Shown in pieces: positions 30,360-40,867 of a DNA stretch of 64,000 bases. The notes beneath the pieces are model-generated. The model ran no database searches. It had not been told where the DNA came from and was given only the letters and a program-made list of their open reading frames with translations. The DNA is taken from positions 48,945 through 112,944 of the forward strand of contig JAOASL010000043.1 in assembly GCA_030158675.1 (NCBI GenBank), in the 5' to 3' direction. This stretch comes from Burkholderiaceae bacterium (GTDB taxonomy: Bacteria; Pseudomonadota; Gammaproteobacteria; Burkholderiales; Burkholderiaceae_D). Each line of letters opens with the position of its first letter. Position 1 is the stretch's first letter. A program made the position numbers and the translations under genes.

Positions 30360-31247
30360 TCAAGTGCTCTTGAACGTGTCCCGCATCCATTGCAGGAACA
30401 GCGTGACCTCCGGTCGTTCCAGCACCGGCTTTTCATAGACCGCGTAGTAGGCGTGCGGCGGTGAACTCATCTGCACGTCGAACAACCGGACAAGTTCACC
30501 CGCTTTGATCAGTTCGCGCGCGAAGTGCTCGCGTGCGAGTCCGACGCCGTGGCCATGGCGTACCATCTCCTGCAGCAGGCCGAGGTCATCGACGCGGATA
30601 CCGGTACTCGGCTCCGGCCAGTCGAGTCCTGCTGCCTCGAACCACGGCTGCCAGGGCTCGAGCGCGGATCGGATCAGGGTCGCCTTTTTCAGGTCGGCCG
30701 GCTCGTTCAATGGGCCGACCTTCTCGAGATATTTCGGGCTGGCGACCACGAAAGTCGGCTCGGAAAACAGTTTTTCTGTCTGCAGGTTCGGATACCTGCC
30801 GGGACCAAAGCGTACTTCGAGATCGCTCTCGGCCAGCGCCAGGTCGTACAGTGGTACAGACAGGTAGATCTCGATGGCGATCTCCGGATGCAGCGTCGTG
30901 AACGACGACAGATGCGGCACCAGCATGTAGCGCGCAAAGGTCGGCGGCGCGGTGATCTTCAGCCGCGGCTGTGCCGAGGCGGCGCGACGCGGGATCGGAA
31001 AATCCGTCAGCGTGCGCAGCGCCTGCCGCACGACGTCGAGGTAACGGCGGCCGAATTCAGACAGGCCGACACTGCGGCCGTCGCGCACGAACAGACGCTC
31101 GCCGACAAATTCCTCAAGCAGGCGAATGCGATGCGACAACGCCGAGGGCGTGATGCAAAGTTCTTCCGCCGCCAGTGCGAACGAGCCATGCCGTGCCGCT
31201 GCTTCAAATGCGGATAGCGCGTGGACCGGGGGAATGCGTGTTGCCAT
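30360..31247 (-). CDS. LysR family regulator, GcvA-like
   Basis: 295 residues. HTH at the N-terminus is in the GcvA style: PPVHALSAFEAAARHGSFAL, then AAEELCITPSALSHRIRLLE. The effector-binding domain includes LKITAPPTFARYMLVPHLSS and SDLEVRFGPGRYPNL. It lies 26 bases after the D-lactate dehydrogenase-type gene on the same strand and near the glycolate operon, so it may govern 2-hydroxyacid use; the ligand is unknown. Confidence 0.88.
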   Translation of the reverse strand: MATRIPPVHALSAFEAAARHGSFALAAEELCITPSALSHRIRLLEEFVGERLFVRDGRSVGLSEFGRRYLDVVRQALRTLTDFPIPRRAASAQPRLKITAPPTFARYMLVPHLSSFTTLHPEIAIEIYLSVPLYDLALAESDLEVRFGPGRYPNLQTEKLFSEPTFVVASPKYLEKVGPLNEPADLKKATLIRSALEPWQPWFEAAGLDWPEPSTGIRVDDLGLLQEMVRHGHGVGLAREHFARELIKAGELVRLFDVQMSSPPHAYYAVYEKPVLERPEVTLFLQWMRDTFKST

Positions 31248-31273
31248 CAGAACCTTGCATCAGAGGGCGGGCA

Positions 31274-32680
<1,407 letters not shown>

Positions 32681-32862
32681 GGGGGGTTCTCCTCAAGCAA
32701 GGTATTGTACTCTCCCAGACACAATCGGCCGGTTAACGACCGGCGATCTCGGGGCCGATTGAATAGCGGCTAACCGTTTATCGACGCCCCCTTTATCGAA
32801 GGCGAAGGCTGAACACGTGATTTTCCCGTATTCTTTCCTGCCTGACGTTTGGAATTGACAAT

Positions 32863-33417
32863 ATGGGCAATCGATTAACGAAAATCGCAACCCGCACCGG
32901 CGATGATGGCACCACCGGCCTCGGTGACGGCAGCCGTACCGAGAAAAACGCGCTGCGCGTTCAGTCGATGGGCGATGTGGACGAGCTAAACTCGCATTTA
33001 GGATTGCTGCTTTGCGACGAGCTACCCGCAGAAATGCGCGATGAACTGGTAACGATACAGCACGACTTGTTTGATCTCGGCGGCGAACTCAGCATCCCGG
33101 GCTTCGTGATGATGACGGATGCGCAGGTAGCCAGGCTCGACAGCCTGCTCGAAAAATACAATGCAACGCTGGAGCCACTGAAGGATTTCATCCTGCCCGG
33201 AGGCTCGCGGGCGGCGGCGCTGGCGCATGTGTGCCGAACCGTCTGCCGGCGCGCCGAGCGCAGCATCGTCGCGCTGAACCAGGTCGAGACAGTCCATGCG
33301 CGGCTGGGCCAGTATGTCAACCGTTTGTCGGATCTGCTGTTTGTGCTGGCACGCGTACTGAACCGCTATGCAGGCGGCAGCGATGTGCTGTGGGAAAAAA
33401 GGCGCAGCCGCGACTGA
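32863..33417 (+). CDS. ATP:cob(I)alamin adenosyltransferase, PduO type
   Basis: 184 residues that adenosylate cobalamin to coenzyme B12. Signatures of the PduO family are the N-terminal KIATRTGDDGTTGLGDGSR (phosphate binding) and, later, FILPGGSRAAALAHVCRTVC, RRAERSIVALN and the C-terminal NRLSDLLFVLARVLNRYAGG. It starts 182 bases from the divergent FAD oxidase. No B12-dependent enzyme is in the window. Confidence 0.94.
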   Translation: MGNRLTKIATRTGDDGTTGLGDGSRTEKNALRVQSMGDVDELNSHLGLLLCDELPAEMRDELVTIQHDLFDLGGELSIPGFVMMTDAQVARLDSLLEKYNATLEPLKDFILPGGSRAAALAHVCRTVCRRAERSIVALNQVETVHARLGQYVNRLSDLLFVLARVLNRYAGGSDVLWEKRRSRD

Positions 33418-33439
33418 CACCGGCTCACATGAGACAAAA

Positions 33440-33473
33440 GCGCGGATCCTGACTGGCTCCGCGCCTTTGTTTT
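33440..33473. terminator. Bidirectional terminator between pduO-type gene and dxs
   Basis: A stem GCGCGGA (33440-33446) pairs with TCCGCGC (33458-33464), followed on the plus strand by CTTTGTTTT and preceded by AAAA, so it can serve both convergent genes. Good intrinsic-terminator form. Confidence 0.75.
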
Positions 33474-33501
33474 CCCGACCCAGACAAGCAGTAGTTAGCA
33501 G

Positions 33502-35370
33502 TTAGCTGTTCACCACCAGCCGTGGCTCGCTGCCACCCAGCCGCTGCCTGACCGACGCCGCAATTCCTGCCGCATCCAGACCGCACTGCGCGAGCAACTG
33601 CTGCGCATCGCCGTGGTCGATGAACTTGTCCGGCAAGCCCAGCTGCAGCAGTGGCTTGACGATGCCTGCCGCCGCCAGCGCCTCAGCCACGGCAGAACCG
33701 GCACCGCCCATCAGGCAACCTTCTTCAACCGTCACGATCAGGTCATGGCTGCTCGCCAGTTGCGCGACCAGCGCCATATCGAGCGGCTTGACAAAGCGCA
33801 TGTCTGCCACGGTCGCATTCAGTTCTTCCGCCGCCTTCAGCGCCGGCGCCACCATGGTGCCGAACGCGAGCAGCGCGACCTGCCGGCCCTGCCGCCGCAC
33901 CAGGCCTTTGCCCAGCGAGATCGTGTCGAGCGCTTCGCCGGTCGCAGCACCGATGCCTGCGCCACGCGGATAACGTACCGACGCCGGACCCGGATAAAAA
34001 TAGGCGGTGGTCAGCATCTTGCGGCACTCACTCTCGTCGCTCGGCGCCATCACGACCATGTTCGGAATGCAGCGCAGGAACGCAATGTCATAGTTGCCGG
34101 CATGGGTCGCTCCGTCGGCGCCGACCAGTCCCGCGCGATCGAGGGCGAAAGTCACGTCAAGGTTCTGCAATGCGACATCGTGAATCAGCTGATCGTAGCC
34201 GCGCTGAAGGAAGGTCGAGTAGATCGCGAGGACCGGCTTCATCCCTTCGCAGGCCAGACCGGCAGCGAAGGTCACCGCATGCTGCTCGGCGATGCCGACG
34301 TCATAGTAACGATCGGGGAAACGCTGCTCGAACTGCACCATGCCCGAGCCTTCGCGCATGGCCGGCGTGATGCCGACCAGTTTGCCGTCAGCCGCCGCCA
34401 TGTCGCACAGCCAGTCACCGAATACCTGCGTGTAAGTCTTCTTCGCCGGCGCGCTGGCCGGCTTGATGCCTTCAGCCGGATTGAATTTTCCGGGGCCGTG
34501 GTACAGCACGGGATCGGCCTCGGCCAGCTTGTAGCCCTGTCCCTTCTTGGTCACCACGTGCAGGAACTGCGGACCGTTCAGTTTTTTCAGGTTCTGCAAC
34601 GTCGGGATCAGCGCGTCAAGATCATGGCCATCGATCGGGCCAATATAGTTGAGACCAAACTCCTCGAACATCGTCGCCGGTGTCAGCATGCCCTTTGCAT
34701 GTTCTTCGAAGCGTTTCGCGAATTCCAGCATGGACGGCGGCAGCATCGACTTGCCGACATTTTTCGCCGCCGCATAGAACTTGCCCGACATCAGTCGCGC
34801 AAGGTAGCGGTTCAGCGCGCCGACCGGTGGCGAGATCGACATGTCGTTGTCGTTCAGCACAACCAGCATCTTGATGTCTTCATACACACCGACATTGTTC
34901 AGCGCTTCGAAGGCCATGCCGGCCGTCATCGCGCCGTCGCCGATGACGGCGACCGAGTGGCGCGACTCGCCCTTGGTGCGTGCCGCGAGCGCCATGCCGA
35001 GCGTGGCGGAAATCGAGGTAGACGAATGCGCAGTGCCGAAGGTGTCGTACTTGCTCTCGTCGCGCCTCGGAAAACCGGACAGGCCGCCCAGCTGCCGCAG
35101 CGTAGGCATGCGGTCGCGCCGTCCGGTCAGGATTTTGTGCGGATAGGTCTGATGGCCGACATCCCAGACGATACGGTCTTCCGGCGTGTTGAACACGTAG
35201 TGCAGCGCGATCGTCAGCTCGACCGTGCCGAGGTTCGACGACAGGTGGCCGCCGGTCTTGGAAACGGACTCGAGAAGATACGTGCGCAGTTCGTCGGCCA
35301 ATCGCTGCAGCTCGGCGCGGGACAGGCCGCGCAAGTCCGCCGGGTCATTGATTTTTTGTAGCAGATCCAT
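33502..35370 (-). CDS. dxs: 1-deoxy-D-xylulose-5-phosphate synthase
   Basis: First enzyme of the MEP isoprenoid route, 622 residues, normal length. TPP/Mg motif [16 protein letters not shown] with the Asn later in [14 protein letters not shown]-equivalent [24 protein letters not shown], the transketolase-type [20 protein letters not shown] and the [15 protein letters not shown] block. Second half ends with the transketolase C-terminal domain. It lies three bases after ispA, so ispA and dxs supply successive parts of isoprenoid synthesis (with ubiA in the same window as a consumer). Confidence 0.97.
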   Translation of the reverse strand: MDLLQKINDPADLRGLSRAELQRLADELRTYLLESVSKTGGHLSSNLGTVELTIALHYVFNTPEDRIVWDVGHQTYPHKILTGRRDRMPTLRQLGGLSGFPRRDESKYDTFGTAHSSTSISATLGMALAARTKGESRHSVAVIGDGAMTAGMAFEALNNVGVYEDIKMLVVLNDNDMSISPPVGALNRYLARLMSGKFYAAAKNVGKSMLPPSMLEFAKRFEEHAKGMLTPATMFEEFGLNYIGPIDGHDLDALIPTLQNLKKLNGPQFLHVVTKKGQGYKLAEADPVLYHGPGKFNPAEGIKPASAPAKKTYTQVFGDWLCDMAAADGKLVGITPAMREGSGMVQFEQRFPDRYYDVGIAEQHAVTFAAGLACEGMKPVLAIYSTFLQRGYDQLIHDVALQNLDVTFALDRAGLVGADGATHAGNYDIAFLRCIPNMVVMAPSDESECRKMLTTAYFYPGPASVRYPRGAGIGAATGEALDTISLGKGLVRRQGRQVALLAFGTMVAPALKAAEELNATVADMRFVKPLDMALVAQLASSHDLIVTVEEGCLMGGAGSAVAEALAAAGIVKPLLQLGLPDKFIDHGDAQQLLAQCGLDAAGIAASVRQRLGGSEPRLVVNS

Positions 35371-35373
35371 CTG

Positions 35374-36261
35374 TCAGGCCTTTCTTTGCACGACCAGATC
35401 GGCCAACTCGCGCAATCGCCGTGCGCCGTCTGCGAAGGGCTGCAGTGCCTGATGGGCATCCTGCCGCAACTTTTCCGCCAGGGCAAGGGACGCATCCAGA
35501 CCGAGAATTGACACATACGTGGGCTTATCGTTGGCCGCGTCCTTGCCGGCGGTCTTGCCCAGCGTTGCAGAATCAGCGGTGACGTCAAGGATGTCGTCAA
35601 CCACCTGGAATGCCAGTCCGATCGCCTGTGCATACGCATGCAGCGCTTCTTCTTCGTCAGGCCGCAACGCCCTGGCGGCAAACCCGCCGAGCAGGACCGA
35701 GGCGCGAAGCAGCGCACCCGTCTTCAGGCGGTGCATCTGCTCAAGCTCAGACAAGGACAGCGCCATGCCGACCGAATCAAGATCAATCGCCTGACCGCCG
35801 CACATGCCGGACGAACCGGAGGCGCGCGCCAGCAAGACCGCCATGTCCAGCTTACGGTCAGCGGCAAGTTCACCACCGGCCAGCACATCGAAGGCTTGCG
35901 ACTGTAGCGCATCGCCGACCAGCAGCGCGGTCGCCTCGTCAAATTGCCTGTGCACGGTAGGCTTGCCGCGACGCAGGTCATCGTCATCCATGCAAGGCAT
36001 GTCATCGTGCACCAGCGAATACGCATGGATCATCTCCACAGCAGCAGCGGCGCGCTCCAGAGCATCGCGCGGCGCACAGAACAATTCACCGGCGGCGAAC
36101 ACCAGCAGCGCGCGCACTCGCTTGCCGCCGCCCAGCACCGCATAGCGCATCGCCTGGTGTAGCTTGCCTGGCGGCTGCGATACCGGCGGCAAATGACGGT
36201 CCAGCACCGATTCCATGGCGGACTGCAGTTCAGCGCGCCAGCCGGAAAAATCCGTCGTCAT
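35374..36261 (-). CDS. ispA: Farnesyl diphosphate synthase
   Basis: 295 residues of the short-chain prenyltransferase family. The first aspartate-rich motif is in YSLVHDDMPCMDDDDLRRGK and the second is in QVVDDILDVTADSATLGKTA, with GGKRVRALLVFAAGEL near the start. It condenses IPP with DMAPP and GPP. Its ATG overlaps the xseB stop by 4 bases and dxs follows at 3 bases. Confidence 0.96.
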   Translation of the reverse strand: MTTDFSGWRAELQSAMESVLDRHLPPVSQPPGKLHQAMRYAVLGGGKRVRALLVFAAGELFCAPRDALERAAAAVEMIHAYSLVHDDMPCMDDDDLRRGKPTVHRQFDEATALLVGDALQSQAFDVLAGGELAADRKLDMAVLLARASGSSGMCGGQAIDLDSVGMALSLSELEQMHRLKTGALLRASVLLGGFAARALRPDEEEALHAYAQAIGLAFQVVDDILDVTADSATLGKTAGKDAANDKPTYVSILGLDASLALAEKLRQDAHQALQPFADGARRLRELADLVVQRKA

Positions 36262-36512
36262 TCTTCGTCGTCCTCGTCGGCATCGCCTTCGAAGGGCTTG
36301 AGCATGTCGCTCTCGAGCACCTTGATCTGCTTTTCCACGCGCTCAAGCTGAGCCGCGCAATATTTTACGAGCTCGGAGCCGCGCTGGTACGCCGTGAGCG
36401 ATGCTTCCAGCGACAATTCTCCGGATTCCATCTTCGCGACGAGCTGTTCAAGCTCTTCCATCGCTTCCTCGAAGGAAGCAACCGGCTGTTCCGCAGGATT
36501 TTTTTTCGGCAT
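36258..36512 (-). CDS. xseB: Exodeoxyribonuclease VII small subunit
   Basis: 84 residues. The XseB core is plain: SFEEAMEELEQLVAKMESG and LSLEASLTAYQRGSELVKYC, two helices that pack on XseA. Its acidic tail (DADEDDEE) is unremarkable. First gene of the xseB-ispA-dxs unit, a common bacterial order. Confidence 0.95.
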   Translation of the reverse strand: MPKKNPAEQPVASFEEAMEELEQLVAKMESGELSLEASLTAYQRGSELVKYCAAQLERVEKQIKVLESDMLKPFEGDADEDDEE

Positions 36513-36829
36513 GGGTTGGGTTCATCAGGCTAGCCACATATTTTAGTGCAATCACCGGCTGTCCCGGACGAAATGCACTGCGCACGCAGAAAGCGATGGG
36601 GGCTGCGCCGATAAAAAGCCGGCCATCATTTGATGTCGGCTTGACAATCATCGGTCCGACGCTGCAGCTGCCGCAGACGGAACGGCCCGATCCCGTCGGG
36701 TAGTATGCTGACTCTTCGCCGGGGTATAATCGTTCTTTCGTCCAAAAAATAACCGTTTCATCTCGTTTGACACAGTTTTTTGCGGATTCTTTAACTCTTA
36801 GGTTGGTGCAAATTAATTTGGGGGTGGGG
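36513..36829. other. 317-base gap between divergent xseB and the Rieske gene
   Basis: No gene was found. The gap carries a TATAAT word at 36725-36730 without a clear -35 and a better promoter candidate at 36767-36795 (listed separately). The rest is unremarkable. Confidence 0.5.
36767..36795 (+). promoter_or_regulatory. Candidate sigma-70 promoter for the Rieske oxygenase
   Basis: TTGACA at 36767-36772 (perfect -35) with a 17-base spacer and TTTAAC at 36790-36795 (4 of 6 to TATAAT). It lies about 35 bases before the ATG at 36830, which has a G-rich ribosome site. Confidence 0.5.
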
Positions 36830-37930
36830 ATGTCCGATCTGGCCAGTCTCTCCAGGCTCGCGCGCTCCAACGCGCAACTTCCGGTGAGCGCGTACTTCGA
36901 CGACGCGCTCCTGAAACAAGAAAACCAACTGCTATTTAAGCAAGGCCCGCGTTATGTGGGCCATGAACTCATGGTGCCGAACGCCGGCGACTATGCGACT
37001 CTCCCATGGGAAAACGACGGCCGCGTGCTGGTTCGCGGCCAGCAGGGGATCGAGCTGATCTCGAACGTCTGCCGCCATCGTCAGGCCAGAATGCTGACTG
37101 GCCGTGGCAATTCCGGCAACATCGTCTGCCCGCTGCATCGCTGGACTTACGATCTGAAGGGCGAACTGATCGGCGCGCCGCACTTCGGCGAAACGCCGTG
37201 CCTGAACCTCTCGCGCTTCGGACTGCAGAACTGGAATGGCCTGCTGTTCGAAGACAACGGGGTGGATGTGCCGGGCATGCTGAAATCGCTGTCGGTCACG
37301 AAAGACCTGAACTTCGACGGCTACCTGCTCGACCATGTCGAGGTGCATGAGTGCGACTATAACTGGAAGACCTTCATCGAGGTCTATCTTGAGGATTACC
37401 ACGTCGAGCCCTTCCACCCGGGCTTGGGTAACTTCGTCGCCTGCAATGACCTGAGCTGGGAGCTGGGCAATGGCTACAGCGTGCAGACGGTCGGCGTGAA
37501 TTCAGCGCTGAAAAAATCCGGCTCGCCGGTCTACCAACGCTGGCACGACGAGGTGCTGCGCTTCAACGATGGCCGGCTGCCGCCGTATGGTGCGATCTGG
37601 CTGACGCTCTACCCGAACATCATGGTCGAGTGGTATCCGAACGTGCTGGTGGTGTCGACGCTGTGGCCGAACGGTCCGCAAAAGACCACCAACGTAGTCG
37701 AATTCTACTATCCGGAAGAGATCGTGCTGTTCGAGCGTGGCTTCGTCGACGCCGAACGCGCCGCGTACATGGAGACCTGCGTCGAGGACGACGAGATCGC
37801 GTTGCGCATGGATGCTGGCCGCAAAATCCTGCTCGACCGCGGCGTCAATGAAGTCGGCCCTTATCAGTCGCCAATGGAAGACGGCATGCAGCACTTCCAC
37901 GAATGGTATCGCAGCAAGATCGCGCCGTAA
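36830..37930 (+). CDS. Rieske non-heme iron oxygenase, alpha-subunit type
   Basis: 366 residues from the ATG at 36830; a TTG-initiated extension upstream overlaps the promoter. The Rieske 2Fe-2S motif is CxH-x16-CxxH at Cys81, His83, Cys100 and His103 (CRHRQA and CPLHRWTY). The mononuclear iron site follows in YLEDYHVEPFHPGL. This is the ring-hydroxylating or choline-monooxygenase type of fold. No ferredoxin, reductase or beta subunit is next to it, so its electron donor and substrate are not known. Confidence 0.88.
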   Translation: MSDLASLSRLARSNAQLPVSAYFDDALLKQENQLLFKQGPRYVGHELMVPNAGDYATLPWENDGRVLVRGQQGIELISNVCRHRQARMLTGRGNSGNIVCPLHRWTYDLKGELIGAPHFGETPCLNLSRFGLQNWNGLLFEDNGVDVPGMLKSLSVTKDLNFDGYLLDHVEVHECDYNWKTFIEVYLEDYHVEPFHPGLGNFVACNDLSWELGNGYSVQTVGVNSALKKSGSPVYQRWHDEVLRFNDGRLPPYGAIWLTLYPNIMVEWYPNVLVVSTLWPNGPQKTTNVVEFYYPEEIVLFERGFVDAERAAYMETCVEDDEIALRMDAGRKILLDRGVNEVGPYQSPMEDGMQHFHEWYRSKIAP

Positions 37931-37956
37931 TGCGTCGGACCTGACGGAAGCCCGGC

Positions 37957-38865
37957 GTGCAATCTCTCTGGATGCTCGTCGCCAGCTTTGTGTTCGCCAT
38001 CATGGGCGTATGCGTGAAGCTGGCATCGGCCACCTCGTCGACCTCGGAAATCGTAATGAGCCGCGGCATGGTCGGCGTGCTGATGCTGTACGCACTGGCG
38101 CGTGCACGCGGCCTGTCATTGAAAACCCTTTATCCCTGGCACCATGCGTGGCGCGGCTTCGTCGGCGTCACCGCGCTGTGGCTGTGGTTCTTCGCGATCG
38201 GTCGACTGCCGCTGGCCACTGCGATGACGCTGAACTACATGGCGCCGATCTGGATTGCCGCGATCGTCTTCACGCTCGGCTGGTGGCACGGCACACGTCG
38301 CTTCGAATGGGGCCTGGCTGCGGCTATCACCACCAGCTTCGCCGGCGTCGCGCTACTGCTCAAGCCGACCATCCATGCAGAGCAATGGCTGGGCGGCGTG
38401 ACGGCGCTGATCTCGGGCTTTCTGTCCGCGCTGGCCTACATCCAGGTCAAGAAACTCGGACAGCTCGGCGAACCCGAATACCGGGTGGTGTTCTATTTTT
38501 CGGCCAGCGGCGTGGTCGCGGGTCTGATCAGCGGTCTGGTCGACAGCTGGCTGCAAACGGGCGAGCTGCACGTGATGCACGACTTGTCCTCACTCGACCT
38601 GCTACTTCTGGCCTCGATCGGCGTGACTGCCACCATCGCGCAGATCGCGATGACGCGCGCATATCGCTATGGCGCGATGCTCGTCACAGCCAACTTGCAA
38701 TACACCGGCATCGTCTTCTCCAGCGTCTGGGGCATGCTGATCTGGCACGACCGGCTCGATCTGTGGGGCTGGTCAGGTATCGCGATCATCCTGATCAGCG
38801 GCGTGGCCGCGACCTTCTATAATGCCCGCAGCAGTAGCAGTAACGCTTCCAAAAAAACAGACTAG
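37957..38865 (+). CDS. EamA/DMT family transporter
   Basis: 302 residues, ten predicted membrane helices in two EamA repeats (WMLVASFVFAIMGVCVKLAS opens the first; GFLSALAYIQVKKL the second). The GTG start at 37957 has GGAAG before it. The pattern SRGMVGVLMLYALARARGL and TAMTLNYMAPIWIAAI is typical of drug/metabolite exporters. Substrate is unknown. It lies 26 bases after the oxygenase and 11 before the sulfurtransferase. Confidence 0.88.
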   Translation: MQSLWMLVASFVFAIMGVCVKLASATSSTSEIVMSRGMVGVLMLYALARARGLSLKTLYPWHHAWRGFVGVTALWLWFFAIGRLPLATAMTLNYMAPIWIAAIVFTLGWWHGTRRFEWGLAAAITTSFAGVALLLKPTIHAEQWLGGVTALISGFLSALAYIQVKKLGQLGEPEYRVVFYFSASGVVAGLISGLVDSWLQTGELHVMHDLSSLDLLLLASIGVTATIAQIAMTRAYRYGAMLVTANLQYTGIVFSSVWGMLIWHDRLDLWGWSGIAIILISGVAATFYNARSSSSNASKKTD

Positions 38866-38876
38866 GAGACCTGCTG

Positions 38877-39734
38877 ATGCCGTTCACCACGCTGATCACC
38901 GCTGCCGAATTGAAGCAGCACATCGACAACCCCACCTTTGTGATCCTTGATTGCCGTGCCGAGTTGTCCGATTCGAACGCCGGCGCTGCCGCATTCGTGG
39001 CCGGTCACATTCCCGGCGCACAACATGCGGACGCCGACCGCGACCTGTCTGACAAATCGCCGGGGCCGGGCGGCGCTTTCCGTGGTCGCCATCCGCTACC
39101 GTCGCAAGAAGCTTTCATCGAAAAACTGCGCGACTGGGGCGTGTACCCGAATTCGCAGGTAATCGCCTATGACGCGCATGGCGGTATGTTCGCAGCCCGA
39201 CTGTGGTGGATGTTGCGCTGGGTCGGCCACCACGGTGTGGCAGTGCTGGACGGTGGCTTGTCCGCATGGCAAGCGGTCGGCGGCGAATTGACAACGGACG
39301 TCATCAACCGTCCGCGCGGCTCGATCACGTTGCAGCCGTCGCTGGCGTCGACGGTCGGTGCTGATGACGTGCTGGCGAATCTGTCGGCGCGCGCAAAGAC
39401 GGTACTGGATGCCCGTGCCGGCGACCGCTTCCGCGGCGAGAACGAGACCATTGATCCGGTCGGCGGCCGCATCCCCGGCGCGAAGAACCGCTTCTTCAAG
39501 GACAACCTGCAGGCCAACGGCCGCTTCAAGCCGGCCGAACAACTGCGCGCCGAGCTTTCCGCACTGGTGAAAAACCCGGCGGCCACGATTGCCCAATGCG
39601 GCTCCGGGATCTCCGCATGCCACAACCTGCTGTCGATGGAAATTGCCGGCCTGTCCGGCGCGGCGCTGTATCCAGGCTCATGGAGCGAATGGTGCGCCGA
39701 TCCGTCGCGACCGGTGGCGACAGGGCAGGAGTAA
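38877..39734 (+). CDS. Sulfurtransferase (rhodanese / 3-mercaptopyruvate type)
   Basis: 285 residues with two rhodanese domains. The N-terminal one contains FVILDCRAELSDSNAG and GHIPGAQHADADRDLS; the C-terminal one has VLDARAGDRFRGENET and the catalytic Cys241 in AQCGSGISACHN. The CGSGISA loop is closer to mercaptopyruvate sulfurtransferases than to the thiosulfate CRKGV type. It moves sulfane sulfur to cyanide or thiol acceptors. Confidence 0.9.
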   Translation: MPFTTLITAAELKQHIDNPTFVILDCRAELSDSNAGAAAFVAGHIPGAQHADADRDLSDKSPGPGGAFRGRHPLPSQEAFIEKLRDWGVYPNSQVIAYDAHGGMFAARLWWMLRWVGHHGVAVLDGGLSAWQAVGGELTTDVINRPRGSITLQPSLASTVGADDVLANLSARAKTVLDARAGDRFRGENETIDPVGGRIPGAKNRFFKDNLQANGRFKPAEQLRAELSALVKNPAATIAQCGSGISACHNLLSMEIAGLSGAALYPGSWSEWCADPSRPVATGQE

Positions 39735-39832
39735 ATATCTTGTTGGGCGCTGGATCGGGTACTGCAGCCCTGATTCAGCGTGAATCAATCCTGGCCGTCA
39801 GACGTGGCCGCCCTGTCCACGCAATCGCCACC

Positions 39833-40648
39833 TCAGTGCACATGAAAACGCTGCGTCAGCAGCACCACGATTGCCACGCCCACACCGATCAGCAGCACCT
39901 GAGGCACAGTTTCGCGCCAAGTGGCGCGCCGCTGCATCTGCGGCATCAGGTCGCTGACCGCGATATAGATGAAGCCTGAAGATGCCAGCACCAGCACATA
40001 CGGCACCAGGTGCAGCCCGTTGCCCAGTGCGTAATAGCCCACCAGACCGCCAACCACGGCCATCAGGCTGCAGATCAGGTTGTACGCATAAGCGCGCGAC
40101 TTCGTGAAACCAGCGTTCAGCAGAACGATGAAGTCACCGATTTCCTGCGGAATCTCGTGCGCAGTAATGGCCAGTGCCGTGATCACTCCGAGCTTGGGGT
40201 CGGCCAGGAAAGCCGCGGCGACCAGCACGCCATCGGTAAAGTTGTGCAGGCTGTCGCCGACCAGGATCATCCAGCCCGACTTGCCCGCCTCGTGTGCATC
40301 ATGACCGTGCTCATGGCCATGACCGTCCCCTTCGTAATGGTGCGAATGGCGCAGGATCGCGAGCTTCTCTAGCAGGAAGAACCCGAGCAGCCCGCCCAGC
40401 AGCGTCGCAAACAGCGCGTGCGGATTGGCCTCGGATTCGAAAGCCTCCGGCAGCGCATGCAACAGCGATGTCGACAGCAGGACGCCCACCGACAGGCTGA
40501 CCAGCCGCTCCACCATCTTCGACAACAGGCTGTAGGACAAGAAGGCGGCGGCCGAAATGCTGAGCATCCCGGCGAGGGCCGTGGCAATCAAAATGGATGA
40601 CAGCGTGGAGTTAATTTGTTTTTCCCGGAAAGGCTGCGCGGTCGGCAT
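39833..40648 (-). CDS. ZIP family divalent metal transporter
   Basis: 271 residues with about eight membrane spans. ZIP metal sites are seen in HALPEAFE, LHNFTDGVLVAAAFL and TAHEIPQEIGDFIVLL. Between spans 3 and 4 lies a His-rich loop (HSHHYEGDGHGHEHGHDAHE), the usual metal-sensing or delivery loop. It imports zinc or a similar ion. On the same strand as polA but 219 bases downstream of it, so probably separately expressed. Confidence 0.93.
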   Translation of the reverse strand: MPTAQPFREKQINSTLSSILIATALAGMLSISAAAFLSYSLLSKMVERLVSLSVGVLLSTSLLHALPEAFESEANPHALFATLLGGLLGFFLLEKLAILRHSHHYEGDGHGHEHGHDAHEAGKSGWMILVGDSLHNFTDGVLVAAAFLADPKLGVITALAITAHEIPQEIGDFIVLLNAGFTKSRAYAYNLICSLMAVVGGLVGYYALGNGLHLVPYVLVLASSGFIYIAVSDLMPQMQRRATWRETVPQVLLIGVGVAIVVLLTQRFHVH

Positions 40649-40867
40649 CGACCGTCTGCAGCAGCAAAACCCGTTATTTTACGATCCTGAGGATTAAAAC
40701 ATGCACCGCGTCTGTCGGGCAATCCGTCGATTGGCGTAGGCCGGAAATCAGCGCCCCGACGGAACGATTCGCCGCCGTGCCATTGGCCATCGTGCGCTTC
40801 GCCCGCGGCGTAAATAGCGTACATAGCGCGCTCAGTGCCGCTGCGCCGGTCGGCCCGGATACCAGCT

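Noticed and set aside
30097..30438. 113-codon plus-strand frame in the gap by the LysR gene
   Set aside because: It overlaps the LysR gene antisense and the ankyrin remnant; its basic composition matches no family and no ribosome site is visible.
30360..31247. The LysR gene as the regulator of the glycolate operon
   Set aside because: Plausible by closeness, but it is on the same strand downstream of a D-lactate-type dehydrogenase and separated from glcD by a decayed gene, so the link is not supported enough to state.
33613..35361. 582-codon open frame opposite dxs
   Set aside because: It is an antisense shadow of a well-supported dxs gene; its Arg/His/Gln-rich translation has no family features. 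GC-rich genes with third-position bias commonly produce these.
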